Source: Flaccisagitta enflata (lineage: Eukaryota; Chaetognatha; Sagittoidea; Aphragmophora). Taken from it: a stretch of DNA of 64,000 nt. The DNA is taken from contig OZ231128.1 of NCBI GenBank assembly GCA_965153355.1, positions 1,674,001 to 1,738,000 on the forward strand. The letters run 5' to 3'. Made by a program: the position numbers and the translations under genes. Below the pieces are notes generated by a model. The model was given only the letters and a program-made list of their open reading frames with translations. It was not told the origin of the DNA and made no database searches. Positions 1 through 13,038 of this stretch are shown here, one piece after another (the stretch's first letter is position 1; the number at the start of each line of letters is the position of its first letter).

Positions 1-655
1 TTTTTGAAACATGGATTTACGCAGGACGATATACACAAGGATTGTTATGGCATTGGTGTTCAAACACGAAAAACGCAAATCTGAATCCATGAATGAATTT
101 CTGACAAAATGACAAAAATTGACGGAGAAGAGAACTTGCAAGAAATGGGAGAAAAATAAATGAAATTGAAAGGCAAGATTTGGAATAAGAGAAGTGAAAG
201 AGTAGAAGAAACTAAAAACAAAGATGGAAACACAGAGACACAAAGACAATGTAACAAAGAAAGAAACAATGAAATAACAGATCCCAGGATTGCAAATGGT
301 CAGCGATACACGTTTCTCCGCTACATTGCTGCGGCAATGAAGTGGGGTGAGAGCTGGGCAGCAGCCTAAAAGAGCCAATGTCCTGATAGGTAAATAAAAA
401 GATGGATAGATCAATAGATGGATATCTAGAATAGATAGATTGTTAGATAGATGGTTAGATCGGTAGAAAAATAGAAGATTATGAGTGAACGGAGATAGAA
501 GGCATAGAAGAGAAAGCAAGAAAAGGAGAGACGAAAAGATGCAAGAAGATGTCGAGAAAACGGTTCACTTTTCCTTTTGCATGTTTCCTGGGGACGCTTT
601 ATCCATCAACCTCCTTCAAAGCGCGGAGAGAGACACTTGCAAGGGGAAAAGGGAG

Positions 656-657
<2 letters not shown>
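1..657. other. AT-rich intergenic DNA, no gene seen
   Basis: No supported gene. The stretch is A-rich with short degenerate GATA-type repeats around 395-475. Short open frames here have no domain character and no splice context. Confidence 0.6.
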
Positions 658-734
<77 letters not shown>

Positions 735-900
735 AAACGGACAGACACACAGACACACAGACAGACAGACAGACAGACAGATAGACAGGCAGACAGGCAG
801 TTCCCCGCAGGAAAAAAATAAAATGGCAAACAGAAAGACAGGCAATCAGTGGGACAGACAGATACATTGACAGATGGACGGGTAGACAGACAAACCAAAA
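658..900. repeat. (GA)n followed by (ACAG)n microsatellite
   Basis: A perfect GA dinucleotide run to about 734 passes into ACAG tetranucleotides and then decayed ACAG-like DNA to about 900. Arg/Glu and Ser/Leu open frames over it, on both strands, are translation of the repeat. The same (GA)n-(ACAG)n pairing recurs at 8802, 18273 and 27685. Confidence 0.9.
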
Positions 901-1042
901 AGAAGGGACAAAGAATGTTGGGAATGAAGGAGGAAAATCATGCGAAAGCCATCAAAGGAAAAAAGAGAAAGGAAATGACTGGCATTAGGGGAGACAAAGA
1001 CAGCAAAAGATGGGAGGGCGACAGTAAATGAGAAATCTTTAA

Positions 1043-1043
<1 letters not shown>

Positions 1044-1097
<54 letters not shown>
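1044..1097. repeat. (GA)n microsatellite
   Basis: Perfect GA dinucleotide run of about 54 bp. Confidence 0.9.
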
Positions 1098-1102
<5 letters not shown>

Positions 1103-1193
1103 AAGCGAAGCGTGTAACAACAGGAAGAGATAGATGTCAAACCGGCGAACGTAGAGAAACATAGAAACTATGGAAGCGGTTAGGAAACAACGA

Positions 1194-1335
1194 GGTGAGC
1201 GAACCAGATCACGAATGAGGAAATAACGGGGTGAGCGAACCAGATCACGAACGAGGAAACTATGAAGTGAGCGAACCAGATCACGAACGAGGAAACAATA
1301 AGGTGAGCAAACCAGATCACAAACGAGATTACGGT
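1194..1335. repeat. Tandem repeat, 36-bp unit, about four copies
   Basis: Four imperfect copies of a 36-bp unit containing GTGAGCGAACCAGATCACGA are seen head to tail. The period is a multiple of three, which gives repeated peptides in several frames; I see no gene. Confidence 0.85.
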
Positions 1336-1689
1336 GGAATGAAAACACAAAGAAAAAATACAATAGAAAAAGCAGGTGACATTGTAGGAAATTTCTACAT
1401 TCAAATGTGCTTGATTTATTTTTTTTTTTTAATTTATTCATTTTTTTTTGTCGAGATGTCGCGAAAGATAAACATTAACAATGTTGTTTGTTGTTTGTTG
1501 TTTTTTTTTCGGGTTTTTCTCCTTAGTCGTCGAATTGTTAATAATGCAATATTTCTAGAAAAAAATGGTAAACAGAACATTCAAGCGGAGAACTATGGTA
1601 CATGCGAATGAAAAATATATTGCCATTCATTGTCGTTACTAATCTTTGATTCTCTTGCAAGATTTTGATTGGAAGACCTCATTACACAG

Positions 1690-1870
1690 GAAAGTCGATC
1701 AAAAAAAACAGCGAGTTTGATTATGGAGGTTACTGTGTATTTCCACATGAAATGCATTAATTTTCAAATCGTCATACGATCCATCATCAGATTGGATCGT
1801 ATGACGATTTGAAAATTCATGCACTTAATACACAGTATTCTCCATGACTTTTTTTTCGATCTATGCAAGA
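1690..1870. repeat. Imperfect palindrome / short inverted-repeat element
   Basis: The two halves are reverse complements around about 1795. The innermost 24 bp of each arm are perfect (core TTTTCAAATCGTCATACG) with an 11-bp loop. Outer parts, including a TACTGTGTATT block and a GATC + A-run block, match with small indels. It fits a palindromic miniature transposon or a fossil hairpin. Target duplications were not resolved. Confidence 0.75.
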
Positions 1871-1979
1871 TGTTTACACAAATGGTGAACGAGGGGAAAC
1901 GCTGTGGTTGAAATAAAAGTTGTAAGATAAGGAGAATAAATCGTAGAGATAAACGTCGCGTTGTAAGAGATGGGAAAAG

Positions 1980-1983
<4 letters not shown>

Positions 1984-2046
<63 letters not shown>
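1984..2046. repeat. (GA)n microsatellite
   Basis: Perfect GA run of about 60 bp. Confidence 0.9.
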
Positions 2047-2047
<1 letters not shown>

Positions 2048-2127
2048 CCAAATCTCGCAATCAGAAGCAGAAATCACTTGAGCGTAAGAAGGAAAGGTTT
2101 GGGTTCAGCGACGGGGGTTAAACAGTA

Positions 2128-2222
2128 GATGAGTATCTGTGTGGAATGAGTCTTTGCTGAGATGAGTATCTTTGTGTAATGTGTCCTTGACGAGATGACT
2201 TTCTGTGTGTATTGAGTCCTTG
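2128..2222. repeat. Tandem repeat, about 36 bp, three degenerate copies
   Basis: Three diverged copies share a core like GAGTATCTNTGTGNAATGNG followed by TCYTTGNNGAGATGA. No gene function is inferred. Confidence 0.6.
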
Positions 2223-2307
2223 AAAAGAAAAGTTGGAAAGAGAGTGATAAATTTCGAGCTAAAGGAGAGAAGTCCAAGCTGGCGAGAAAAGGGCCAGGTA
2301 GGCAAAT

Positions 2308-3077
2308 CTGGGTTGGCACGCTTATTTTAGCAACTTGAAAAAAGCCGGATTAAACCGGTTGGATTAAATTGGTTTTTTTCAAATGATTTTTGAAAAAAGC
2401 CGGCTAAAATTGGCTTTTTTCAAAAAAAATTTTGTAAAATCACCGAAAATCCAAAATTTCCCGAAAACCTAGTTTTTTTTCAACAATTTTTTTTTGACTG
2501 ACATCAGAGCAGCTGTGCTGCCATTTGTTTTCCTCTCAAAATCATACACCTCTTTTTTTGTTTTCCTCTCAAAATCATACACCTCTTTTTTCTCTCTTTA
2601 ACTATTCGTGTTGCCAGTGACAGGGGAAAGCTCCTACTTTTTTTTCAAAAATGCGCCTTATTGATATGTCATCAAATTTATCATATTTTATTAATCTAAT
2701 CATGAATTAAACCACGAATCACAATCTCTGATCATTCCTCTGATCGTTTCCCTGATCATATCCCTGATCATTTCTCTTACTCTTCATCATTGGATGAAAC
2801 AGTGACTTAGGATTGATCAGGTGAGAAACATCAAGAGGTGACTGCAGCTCCAACTGTTATTGATTCCATTGCTAACAAGGTCAAGTTTAGCTTTTTTTCG
2901 CATCTAGAACTATATATCAACAATATTTTATCATATTTATACTGATTGCTACTACTTCCACGGCGCATTTTTGAAAAAATCCGGCGTTTGAAAAAACACA
3001 GGATTTTAGCCGGTTTAATCCATTTAAGCCGGCTAAAATTGGCTTTTTTCAAAAAAGTGGCTTTTTTGCCAACCCAG
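2308..3077. mobile_element. Non-autonomous hAT-like transposon, 770 bp, with 8-bp target duplication
   Basis: The element begins CTGGGTTGGCA and ends with its exact reverse complement TGCCAACCCAG. It is flanked on both sides by the perfect 8-bp direct repeat AGGCAAAT (2300-2307 and 3078-3085). Subterminal regions are inverted copies rich in AAAAAAGCCGG and TTAAACCGG motifs. An 8-bp target duplication and a YTGGGTTGGCA-type end are typical of hAT elements. No transposase frame is present. The interior holds short direct duplications (CAAAATCATACACCTCTTTT twice) and TGATCATT-like repeats. Confidence 0.88.
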
Positions 3078-3085
3078 AGGCAAAT

Positions 3086-3190
3086 ACCTGTACCGTGTGG
3101 ATCATTGAACGAATGGGTTACCGACCGACCAACCATGTACCAACCGACCAACGGACACAGCCTCTTAATGACGTGCGTTGGTACACATAT
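3086..3190 (-). repeat. Family A remnant, very degenerate
   Basis: An ACCGACCGACCAACC run followed by ACGGACACAGCCTCTTAA resembles, in reverse complement, the TTAAGAGGCTGTGTCCGT section that follows the family A 5' hairpin. The 3' end is not recognisable. Confidence 0.4.
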
Positions 3191-3296
3191 AAAGGAGGCT
3201 TTTTGGGCGTTATGAGTTTTCACATGTGAGATAAAACAAGTATGTCAGACCTGATGTCAATATGGTCGTGTTTCAAAGAGAAATCTGTGTGTAGAT

Positions 3297-3901
3297 TGCG
3301 CTGAGGAGAATATACTTTTTTTCATGCGTTGACTGAAAAGAGGGCCTAGATTTTTTTGTATTGATGTAAGTAATGTATTCTGAAAATTTCAGCACTGTAA
3401 ATGTTATGAAACAATTGTCATATTGTATTCAAAAATTGGCTCACTCTGAAGGGGACCAATATTCCAAAATCATTTTTTTCTCAAAACTGAGGCCAGATTC
3501 AGATTCCTCATGAAAAACTATGTGTCAAAAGTGAGTTTCATTGGTTTGAATCGATTAGAACAACTTCAATTAAAAAAAACTACCTAAGATAAGCATTTTT
3601 AAAAAATCAAGGTTTTTTAGAGGTTTTTTGCATTTTTTCAGCTTAAAAACAAAATCTTTATAAAAGAAAATATGGTATTTTACTTAATTTTTTACAAAGA
3701 ATCTGAATCTGGCCTCACACTTGGGAAAAAAATCATTTTGAAATTTTGGTCCCATTAAGGATGAGCCATTTTTCAGGTACTATATGACAATTGTTTAAGG
3801 ACATTTACAGTTCTGAAATTTTGCACTCTTTACATCAAATAAAAAAAATGTAGGCCTTACTTTCAGTCCCCGTATGAAAAAATTGTATTCTCCTCAGCGT
3901 A
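3297..3901. mobile_element. Inverted-repeat transposon, 605 bp, with 8-bp target duplication
   Basis: Left end TGCGCTGAGGAGAATA and right end (reverse complement) TACGCTGAGGAGAATA define long imperfect inverted arms of about 240 bp each. The perfect 8-bp direct repeat GTGTAGAT flanks the element (3289-3296 and 3902-3909). No transposase is encoded. The target length fits hAT-like and a few other 8-bp superfamilies; the terminus does not settle which. Confidence 0.85.
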
Positions 3902-3944
3902 GTGTAGATGTATTTAGTAACAAATGACGCAGGGTCACATTATC

Positions 3945-4160
3945 GTTGCAAACGGGTGGGCAGGGGCATACAACCCCCATCCATACTCTCACCCACCCCA
4001 TACACACACACACACGCAGACAATCATAATGGCAGTATCAAATGTTTGCGTTTTCACACATTTCAACTCAATCACCACGGACGGATGGATGGACTGATGG
4101 ACTGATGGACCGGCGGACCAACGGACAAAGACTCCTATAGAGTTGCGTGTCCGCGATCAA
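3945..4160 (-). repeat. Family A element copy
   Basis: Read on the minus strand it has the 5' hairpin region (GATCGCGGACACGCAACT), CTCTATAGGAGTCTTTGTCC, the GTCCG/GGTCC run, a GTGTGAAAACGCA segment shared with the copies at 7540 and 17027, and near the other end CCCCTGCCCACCCG. The terminal GGCCTTGTT part is missing or decayed. Confidence 0.7.
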
Positions 4161-4437
4161 AAAAGGCGGTGAGGAAAGAGACAATAGTATGCACCGAATG
4201 AGATGAAGCGAGACAAGTCCATGCCCAGAAGACGAGTGAGTGAGATTTCTTTCTTTTATTTTTCTGTGCTTCGCCGAGATGACGCGATTTTTGGGTCTCG
4301 TCATTCTTGTGGACGGGAAACGAAGAAAAGTGAAAAGAAAAGTGGAGGAAAGGAGGAAAAGGGAGGAAAAGGAGGAAAGGAAGAAGCGAGAGGAGAAGAA
4401 GAAGAGGACGCGCGACTCGGTGAAGCACTACGGTGGG

Positions 4438-4563
4438 CCCAACGCATTAGGAAAGGACAAAAAGGCAATTGTCATACTGAATCACTACAGTTGGCTAAAC
4501 GCATTAGGAAATGACAAAAGGCAATTGTCATACTGAATCACTACAGTTGGTTAAACGCATTAA
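4438..4563. repeat. Tandem duplication, 57-bp unit, about 2.2 copies
   Basis: The unit runs from GCATTAGGAAA through GGCAATTGTCATACTGAATC and repeats at about 4444, 4501 and (partial) 4557. Confidence 0.85.
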
Positions 4564-4671
4564 AGCGTCCCAGCGACATTTCTTAGGGTTAGGACAAAAT
4601 CAAATCATCTTGTTCTTATTCTTGTTACTGTAAGGTCACTTTGTGGGTTAACCTCTTTAACTTTTGATATA

Positions 4672-4848
4672 CTGATGAACCCCGCTCTTACGGATTTCAA
4701 GGGACCAACAAATTATATCTGTTATAGAGGGAATTCTGTTATGGCTCTTATGGGAAATATAAAGAAACAAGTTGAAGGGATTATGAATTTGCATCCATTA
4801 TGGGCGGAATTCTGTTGGAAGCGGGTCCGTTAAAGCGGCGTTCAACTC
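4672..4848. mobile_element. pogo/Tigger-like miniature element remnant
   Basis: Left end GATGAACCCCGCTCTTACGG and right end (reverse complement) GTTGAACGCCGCTTTAACGG form diverged inverted ends around a 180-bp AT-rich core that has its own inverted segments (GGAATTCTGTT). The CCCCGC-type end is reminiscent of pogo/Tigger ends. Target sites are unclear. Confidence 0.5.
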
Positions 4849-4849
4849 T

Positions 4850-5900
4850 ACTTTTTATTGATTAAAGATGTATGTTTATACTCCATAGTGCCATGATTGG
4901 CTGTGTCATGATCGGCTGTGCACCAGAGCAACGAACCATTTCAACCGTAGTGTGATGGTCCTCGGCCCTGCACCAGAGCAACATGTGACTCGGATTTTCC
5001 TCTCTTCTATTTTCAAATTCATCTCCTTCCCTGGAAATAATTTCTCAGCCAACTTTTTTGATTTTTTAATCTTGTCCCCTTTTCAAAGCGGGAAATGAAA
5101 CCCCCCAAACATAGACAAACAAATAAAAGAAGACGTTTTTTTTTCTCCTTCAGCCGAGTCGTTTTTTTAGAAATCTCTGTGGAGTTGAGTGTGGGCGCGA
5201 GATGTGGGTGGGATTTGGGCGTCAGATAGAAAGATTTACACCACCGTTAGGCCATGAAGACATCATCTGGTCATGATGGAAACCACAATCAGGCGTTAGT
5301 GAGATGATCCTTACATGTCTGGTGTAACTGGGCAGATGCTGTCTCTTTAGAAGTGACACACATGCTCGCTTGATTGTGCTCAATTTGCAATTTGCATAAC
5401 AGCTTGCAGTTTGAATATCCTGCTCGTTAAAGGAACTTTCCCTCGATTTAAAACCAATTGCAGGATCGTAGGAAAAAGAAAAAATCGAGACAAATAAATT
5501 ATACATTGTTTATTTTCAAGTGCACCCAAAGACGTATTATGAGAGGTTGCGACAATCCGTCTGACTGTCAAGCTGTCAGTGTCATTATCAGTCGATCCGT
5601 CTAACCGTCAGTCGATCCGGCACGAGTATCAGTGAACCATGTTGCTTGACTAGGCCTTGTTTCCATTTATCAAGCTCTGCTTAGATGATTCTAGAATTCT
5701 ATTTCTCCATTTGTACAGAAAAAAAGGCGACTCCATCTTTATTTTTTCCCGCCCATCTGTATACGTCTGGGTCTGGGGCTTTATCCCTACTTTTATGCAA
5801 AATGGCCATTTCCGTTTTGCTGGAGCCATAAAAGGTCCTTATAGAGGATTTCTTTCGAGGCAAAAGCTGCTTCAGGCGACGAAGGAATTCCGAGACGGCG
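4850..5900. other. Intergenic DNA, no gene seen
   Basis: Mixed AT-rich unique-looking DNA with a duplicated CACCAGAGCAAC motif near 4921 and 4971 and GTCAGTCGATCCGTC repeats near 5580. Open frames up to 94 codons show no recognisable domain. Confidence 0.55.
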
Positions 5901-5904
5901 GCTT

Positions 5905-6550
5905 GAAAGCTTCAGGCTAGAAAAAAGCTCTTGAAAGCTAGAGGCTAGAAAAAAGCTCTTGGGCCTAGAATATGCTGGGACCAAGAAAGAGCTCCATAGG
6001 CAATATAGCGAGCAGCCTGAAGCTAGAAAAGCTCTTGGGTTCAGAAGATGCTGGGGACCATGAAATAACTCTATGATTAAGATAGCGAGCAGCCTAAGAC
6101 TAGAAAAGCTCTTAGGTCCAGGAGATGCTGGCGACCATGAAAGAGCTTTATCTTTGAGATACTAGTCTGGGGCTAGTAAAGCTCTTGCTTGGGACTATGG
6201 GAGAGCTCCATAATCAAGATAGCAAGCAGACTGAGGCTAGAAAAGCTCTTGGGTCCGAAAGATGCTAATGACCATCAGAGAGCTCCATAATAAAGGTAGC
6301 ATGCAGCCTGAGGCTAGAAAAGCTCTTGGGTTCAGGAGATGCTGGGGACCACGAAAGAGCTCTAATCAAGATAGCAAGCAGACTGAGGCTAGAAAAGCTC
6401 TTGGGTCCGAAAGGTGCTAATGACCATGAGAGAGCTCCATAATGGAGATAGCGTGCAGCCTGAGGCTAGAAAAGCTCTTGGGTTCAGGAGATGCTGGGGA
6501 CCATGAAAGAGCTCCAAAGCCGATAAAGCAGCTTGAGACTAGAAAAGCAG
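5905..6550. repeat. Tandem array, about 77-bp unit, about eight copies
   Basis: Imperfect head-to-tail copies contain GCTAGAAAAGCTCTTGGG, GATGCTGGGGACCATGAAAG and AGAGCTCCATAATCAAGATA. The recurring GCTAGAAAAGC lies roughly every 76-78 bp from about 6023 to 6535. Copies differ by substitutions and small deletions, so the array is old or evolving without strong homogenisation. Confidence 0.85.
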
Positions 6551-6867
6551 GTCCAGGAGGTGGTTTTCAGCATGGATGTAAGGGAGCACCAAATTTGACA
6601 TGTCCAGCGAACATTTCAAGACCGAGTGAGGGTCAAGACTGAAGTAAAAGAACAAGATCATGGCCAAGTTAAAACTGCAAAAAGATTGGGACTCTTTGCA
6701 TCATTCATGTATGAAAATCTTCCATCGAAAGGGTTTTTTTATATATTTTGAATGAACTCAGAAGAATATCTTTTTTTTTTTCAATAAAAAAAAACTGTTT
6801 TACTAATTCAGGACCTTCAAGTAATTGAAGACCGACTGGATTTTCAGGACCGACTTTTACCACATTC

Positions 6868-6975
6868 ATGGACGTGGTGGACGTGGCTTGGACGTGGCGT
6901 GGACGTGGCGTGGACGTGGCGTGGACGTGGCGTGGACGTGGCGTGGACGTGGCGTAGACGTGGCGAGGACGTGGC
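6868..6975. repeat. 12-bp minisatellite (GTGGCGTGGACG)n
   Basis: About nine near-perfect 12-bp copies run through this segment, with the last copies varied (GTAGAC, GAGGAC). Confidence 0.9.
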
Positions 6976-7317
6976 GTCCCCGAGATCCATGCTTAGCTTA
7001 GCTAGAGACCATGAAAGAACGCCATACTCGAGATAGCAGCCTGAGTGCTTGTTGCTATCTAGAGAAAGCGTTTGAGTGCAGAGGTGGTGGTAACAATAAA
7101 GAAACCCGTCTCTCGAAACAGCAGCTTATGAATCATGAGTTATGATAGGAAGAATCACGTCACATCGGTTTTCAGGTTTGGTTATCTCGTCAACAAATAG
7201 CGACAGAATCATACAACAATCCAATTCAGATTAGGTTGCAATAGTAAGATAGGAAAAACTAGTCATGCATGAATCGCATATGTATTCTTCAGTTTTTGTC
7301 AATTTTCCATGATATTG

Positions 7318-7415
7318 AGGTTTCAGGCCTATGGAGGGTGGGGGGACGGACGGATGGAAGGAAGGACGTACGTACGGAATTAGCCCCCTGTGTCCCTGTG
7401 GGGGGGGGGGGAGAA
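7318..7415. repeat. Decayed arm of a family B fold-back element
   Basis: GGACGGACGGATGG then ACGTACGTACGGAATTAG and CCCCCTGTGTCCCTGTGG resemble the right arm of the element at 30163-30606 (GTATGGAAATTCCCCCCTGTG). The matching left arm is not evident. Confidence 0.4.
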
Positions 7416-7528
7416 AAATGTATGACACTTTCTGATAGCAAGTAAATAATCGTGAAAGCAAGGATGAAATCAATATCACAAAATGTCCGATCACTTAATC
7501 TCACATTCGCCTCCTTTGTTTAAATAAC

Positions 7529-9738
<2,210 letters not shown>

Positions 9739-11628
9739 CACCGTTTGCCGTCTCGCCGCGAATCTAATGATGGCGTTGATCATTGCCTCTGTGTCCATTT
9801 TAAACAACACCTCCACATGCACCGCCCTCGAAACCATGCAGGTAAACACCACTGCCCAGACCTTATGATCCGCCCTTCCGTTCAGTTTCACCAGGAAGTG
9901 ACCCATGCAGTCGAGTCCCACCTCCTCGAAAGGCGCCGTTGGAATGAGCCGACGTTGAGGAAGAGGCGCCATCTGCTGCTTCATAGGATCTTTGAAGTTC
10001 CTTTGGCACGTAACACAATGGTGGATGACTGTTTTTACCGCCTGGAGACCTCGAAGAATCCACACAAAGCGTCGCAGTTGGCACAAGACGTGTTTTGGGC
10101 CTGCGTGAAGATCCTGATGATGGACATGGCGAATCAGAGAAGCGACGTTTGGATCTTTCGACGGGAGAATCATCGGGTATTTTTCATCATGGCCAATATC
10201 CGCATTCACAAGTCTGCTCCCGACACGCATCGTTCCTTTCTCGTCGACAACCGGATTGTGATGGCGTAGAGTCTTACAGATCACTTTGGCGCCGGCGTCG
10301 TTGATGAGCGGCGTCGTTTTTCCCACCGCCTTCAACTTGGTTATTTCTCCATGGAAATGTTTGAACTGGATTGCGTTGATCAAGCGGCGTTGTGCGTCGT
10401 ACAATTCAGCCATAGATACAGAGTATGGATTTGGCAGCGTCGTCGCCGCTGCTCTAGTTTTTGCCTTCACCTTCTGTCTCCATCGCTGCGCGCACTTCAC
10501 AATCACGGCGATCAAACGCAATTTCGCCACCCACTCCTGGCGACGGGCGGCGACTGCATAGGCGAACATTTCCTTCTCCTTCTCTCCTTCCTCTTCCTCC
10601 ACCGTTTCTGTCGCGACGGCGTTGATTGACGCCTCCGGCGCCGTCGCGATATTCATCACCGGCCACTCAGATTTGGGAAGGTAGAGAAACTTCGGACCGA
10701 AATGGAAGATGTCCCATTTTTCTTTGTCGCCGGCGTCAATACCCCGCGAACAATAGTCCGCGGGGTTATTCTCCGAATCAACCCACCTCCATTGAGAATC
10801 ACTTGAGCCGCTGTGGATTTTTGAAAGTCGGTTTGCGAAGAAGCTCGGACGTTTAGATTTATGGTCGAAAATCATCTTCAGCACCGCCTCTGAATCCGAC
10901 CAGAGCGTCACCATATCCTCGGTCACCTTTGGAATGGTCCTCTTGATGAAAAGTTTGAGTTTCACCGCTTTCTCTGCCGCTGTCATTTCTAACCTCGGCA
11001 CCGAGTTGTGGTGCGACGCTTTTGACGCATCAAGAGGGACGACGTGAGCCTTGGCGCACAAAATGGTAACGCGGATTGTTCCATCCTCATCTTCCACCAA
11101 CCAATAGCCCACTACTCCAAAACCAGGGATGGCGGCGTCGCAGAAGATGTGAACTTCCCGTCGAACGGCCTTCACAATGCCCCATTCAATGTGGCGCGGA
11201 ATTTCAATTTGGATCAGCAATGGAGTCGCAGAGTACCATTTGGCGAAGCGTTTGATTAACGCCTCCTCCATCGTCGAATCCCATCCCTTCTCGGAAGCTC
11301 TCGTCAACTGAAGACACCTCCTCCCTTCAAGGGCGCGCGGCGCTGTGAATCCCAGTGGATCATAGTTGTCGGCTTGCATGGAGACCAATTCGCGAGGAGT
11401 CGTTGCCACCCTCTTGCATGCTTCTGGATCGCATCTGAAGATGAAGCAGTCCGTCGACGGCAACCATTGGACTCCCAAGACCTTCGTCGGCTCCTCAAGT
11501 TTGGCGCTCAAGTCGACCGCGACATTCGGATCCTCGTCCATCACCTCCACCGCGTTCGACTTCCACTTAGTCAAAGTAAATCCGCCGCTCTTCATGGCGG
11601 CGATGAGATCCTGCTTCAACTGCAGTGC
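9739..11628 (-). pseudogene. BEL/Pao pol, part 2: RT end, RNase H, partial integrase
   Basis: This continues the upstream RT frame after an in-frame TAA (11629-11631). Residues are counted from the first Met, at 11619. The RT-connection region with YDPLGF lies near residue 86. RNase H shows acidic positions at D161 (FCDAAIPG), E211 (LEMTAAE), D242 (WSDSEA) and the NNPADYCSRG block near 284. An integrase zinc finger (HVHH...CVTC) lies at about 498-538 and the first core aspartate in EVGLDCMGHF at about 570. The real sequence stops near residue 627 (FAARRQTV) and the frame then runs into translated microsatellite, so the second catalytic Asp and the Glu are absent. The product could not act as an integrase. 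Confidence 0.9.
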
Positions 11629-13020
11629 TTAGTCGACTGAATCCGCACCACCAGAGCCGTCATCAACGTAGAAGGCATGCCTCAACATTTCGTAGACGTT
11701 TTCCGGGAAGTCGGGCTTGATCTTCTCCGCGTGATGGCGTAAAACATAGCTGGTGACGAGACTCGATGACACAGATCCAAAAATGTGCGCCAAGAAGAGC
11801 ATCACGACTGCCTCTCTCATGCTTTTGTCAGTGAACCACATATATCTGAACGTGTCCGCGTCCTCAGGATGGACGCGGACATTATGAAAGAACGCCTTTA
11901 TATCAGTCATCAGACCGATTTTATAAAGGCGAAATTTCATAAGAACTTCAGTCAAGACGTTCATGATATTCGGACCTCCAATCAGTAGTTCATTGAGGCA
12001 AATGCCGCCAGTCTCCGCGCGTCCATCGTGACAAATCCGCGTTTTATTTCTTTCCTCCACCACATGGATGGGTAAGTACCAGCGGGGCGATGAGATGCTT
12101 GCGTCGTCATTCGTCGGATCAATCTCAATCGCCACGCCCGTATCCACAAATTTGTCCATTTCTTTGAAGACGCGATCGCGGAGGTCATGATTATTTGAGA
12201 GTTTGTATCGGAGACTTTTTGTCCTCTTAATCGTCATCGCGCGTGCGTTGACAGACTTGATAATCTCGATGATCTTCTCCTTGTCATAGCGCCATGGAAG
12301 TCCCACGACGTATTTCTGGAGTTTCTCGTCGAAGTATATCGTCTCCATCACCCGCTTCACCGCGCGACGATTCTCTTCCGACTGGCCCATTTCTTCCTCC
12401 GACACAATGGCGAAGTCGTGATAGAACATGCGGTCGAGAGATTTGCTCAATGCGACGTTATCCACGTGGATCGCGTTAATGACAGCGGTATCATCTGATC
12501 TTCGTCCACTCTTCCCTGCTACAGTCCATCCAAAACCGCATCTGAAGGCTGTCAAAGACCCTGATGGACCTCTTCTTGCCTCCACAGGCATCGTCGCGTC
12601 GTAATGGGCGGCGCCGATGATCAATTGGACAGGACCATTTGCTTTCGGAAATGGAATATCGCGAAGATGAGATTGATTTGTGAAGTCGCGTTGGCATGGA
12701 GCAATATCCGCTTCACCCGTCAATAACTCTCCCGTTAGTGCGTTGCTGATGTGGACGTTGTATTCCTCGTCAATCGATGAAAGGATAAAGGACGCCAAAA
12801 CTTTCTCCTCCACCACTTCACAATTGACCGTATGCACGCGCATCAGCATCTTTTCAGTTGGTAAGTCTAATTTTTTAACGATTTGAAGCGATAAAACGTC
12901 ACGATCCGCACCGCTGTCAATCATCCCCAACACTACGGTGGAACGGCCCGTCAATGCGTTGGTGATTTTTACAGGAACAATCGGTCGCGTGACATCATCC
13001 TCCGCGACCACCGTCCTCAT
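11629..13020 (-). pseudogene. BEL/Pao pol, part 1: aspartic protease and reverse transcriptase
   Basis: 463 codons. The protease has the active-site motif DSGA at residues 35-38 (GMIDSGADRDVL) in a Pao-type A17/DUF1758-like context. The RT runs from about 275 to the end, with the motif A aspartate D373 in LMTDIKAFFHN and the catalytic YVDD at 451-454. A TAA stop ends the frame nine residues after YVDD, and the next part of pol continues in the same frame. The stop is therefore best read as an inactivating nonsense change. The frame is also in register with gag upstream, with only a TGA and six codons between them. Confidence 0.9.
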
Positions 13021-13038
13021 CGCGGAGGTGGCAGCGAG

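Noticed and set aside
2831-3223. 130-codon minus-strand frame
   Set aside because: It crosses the right end of a transposon with a perfect target duplication, so it cannot be an ancestral gene.
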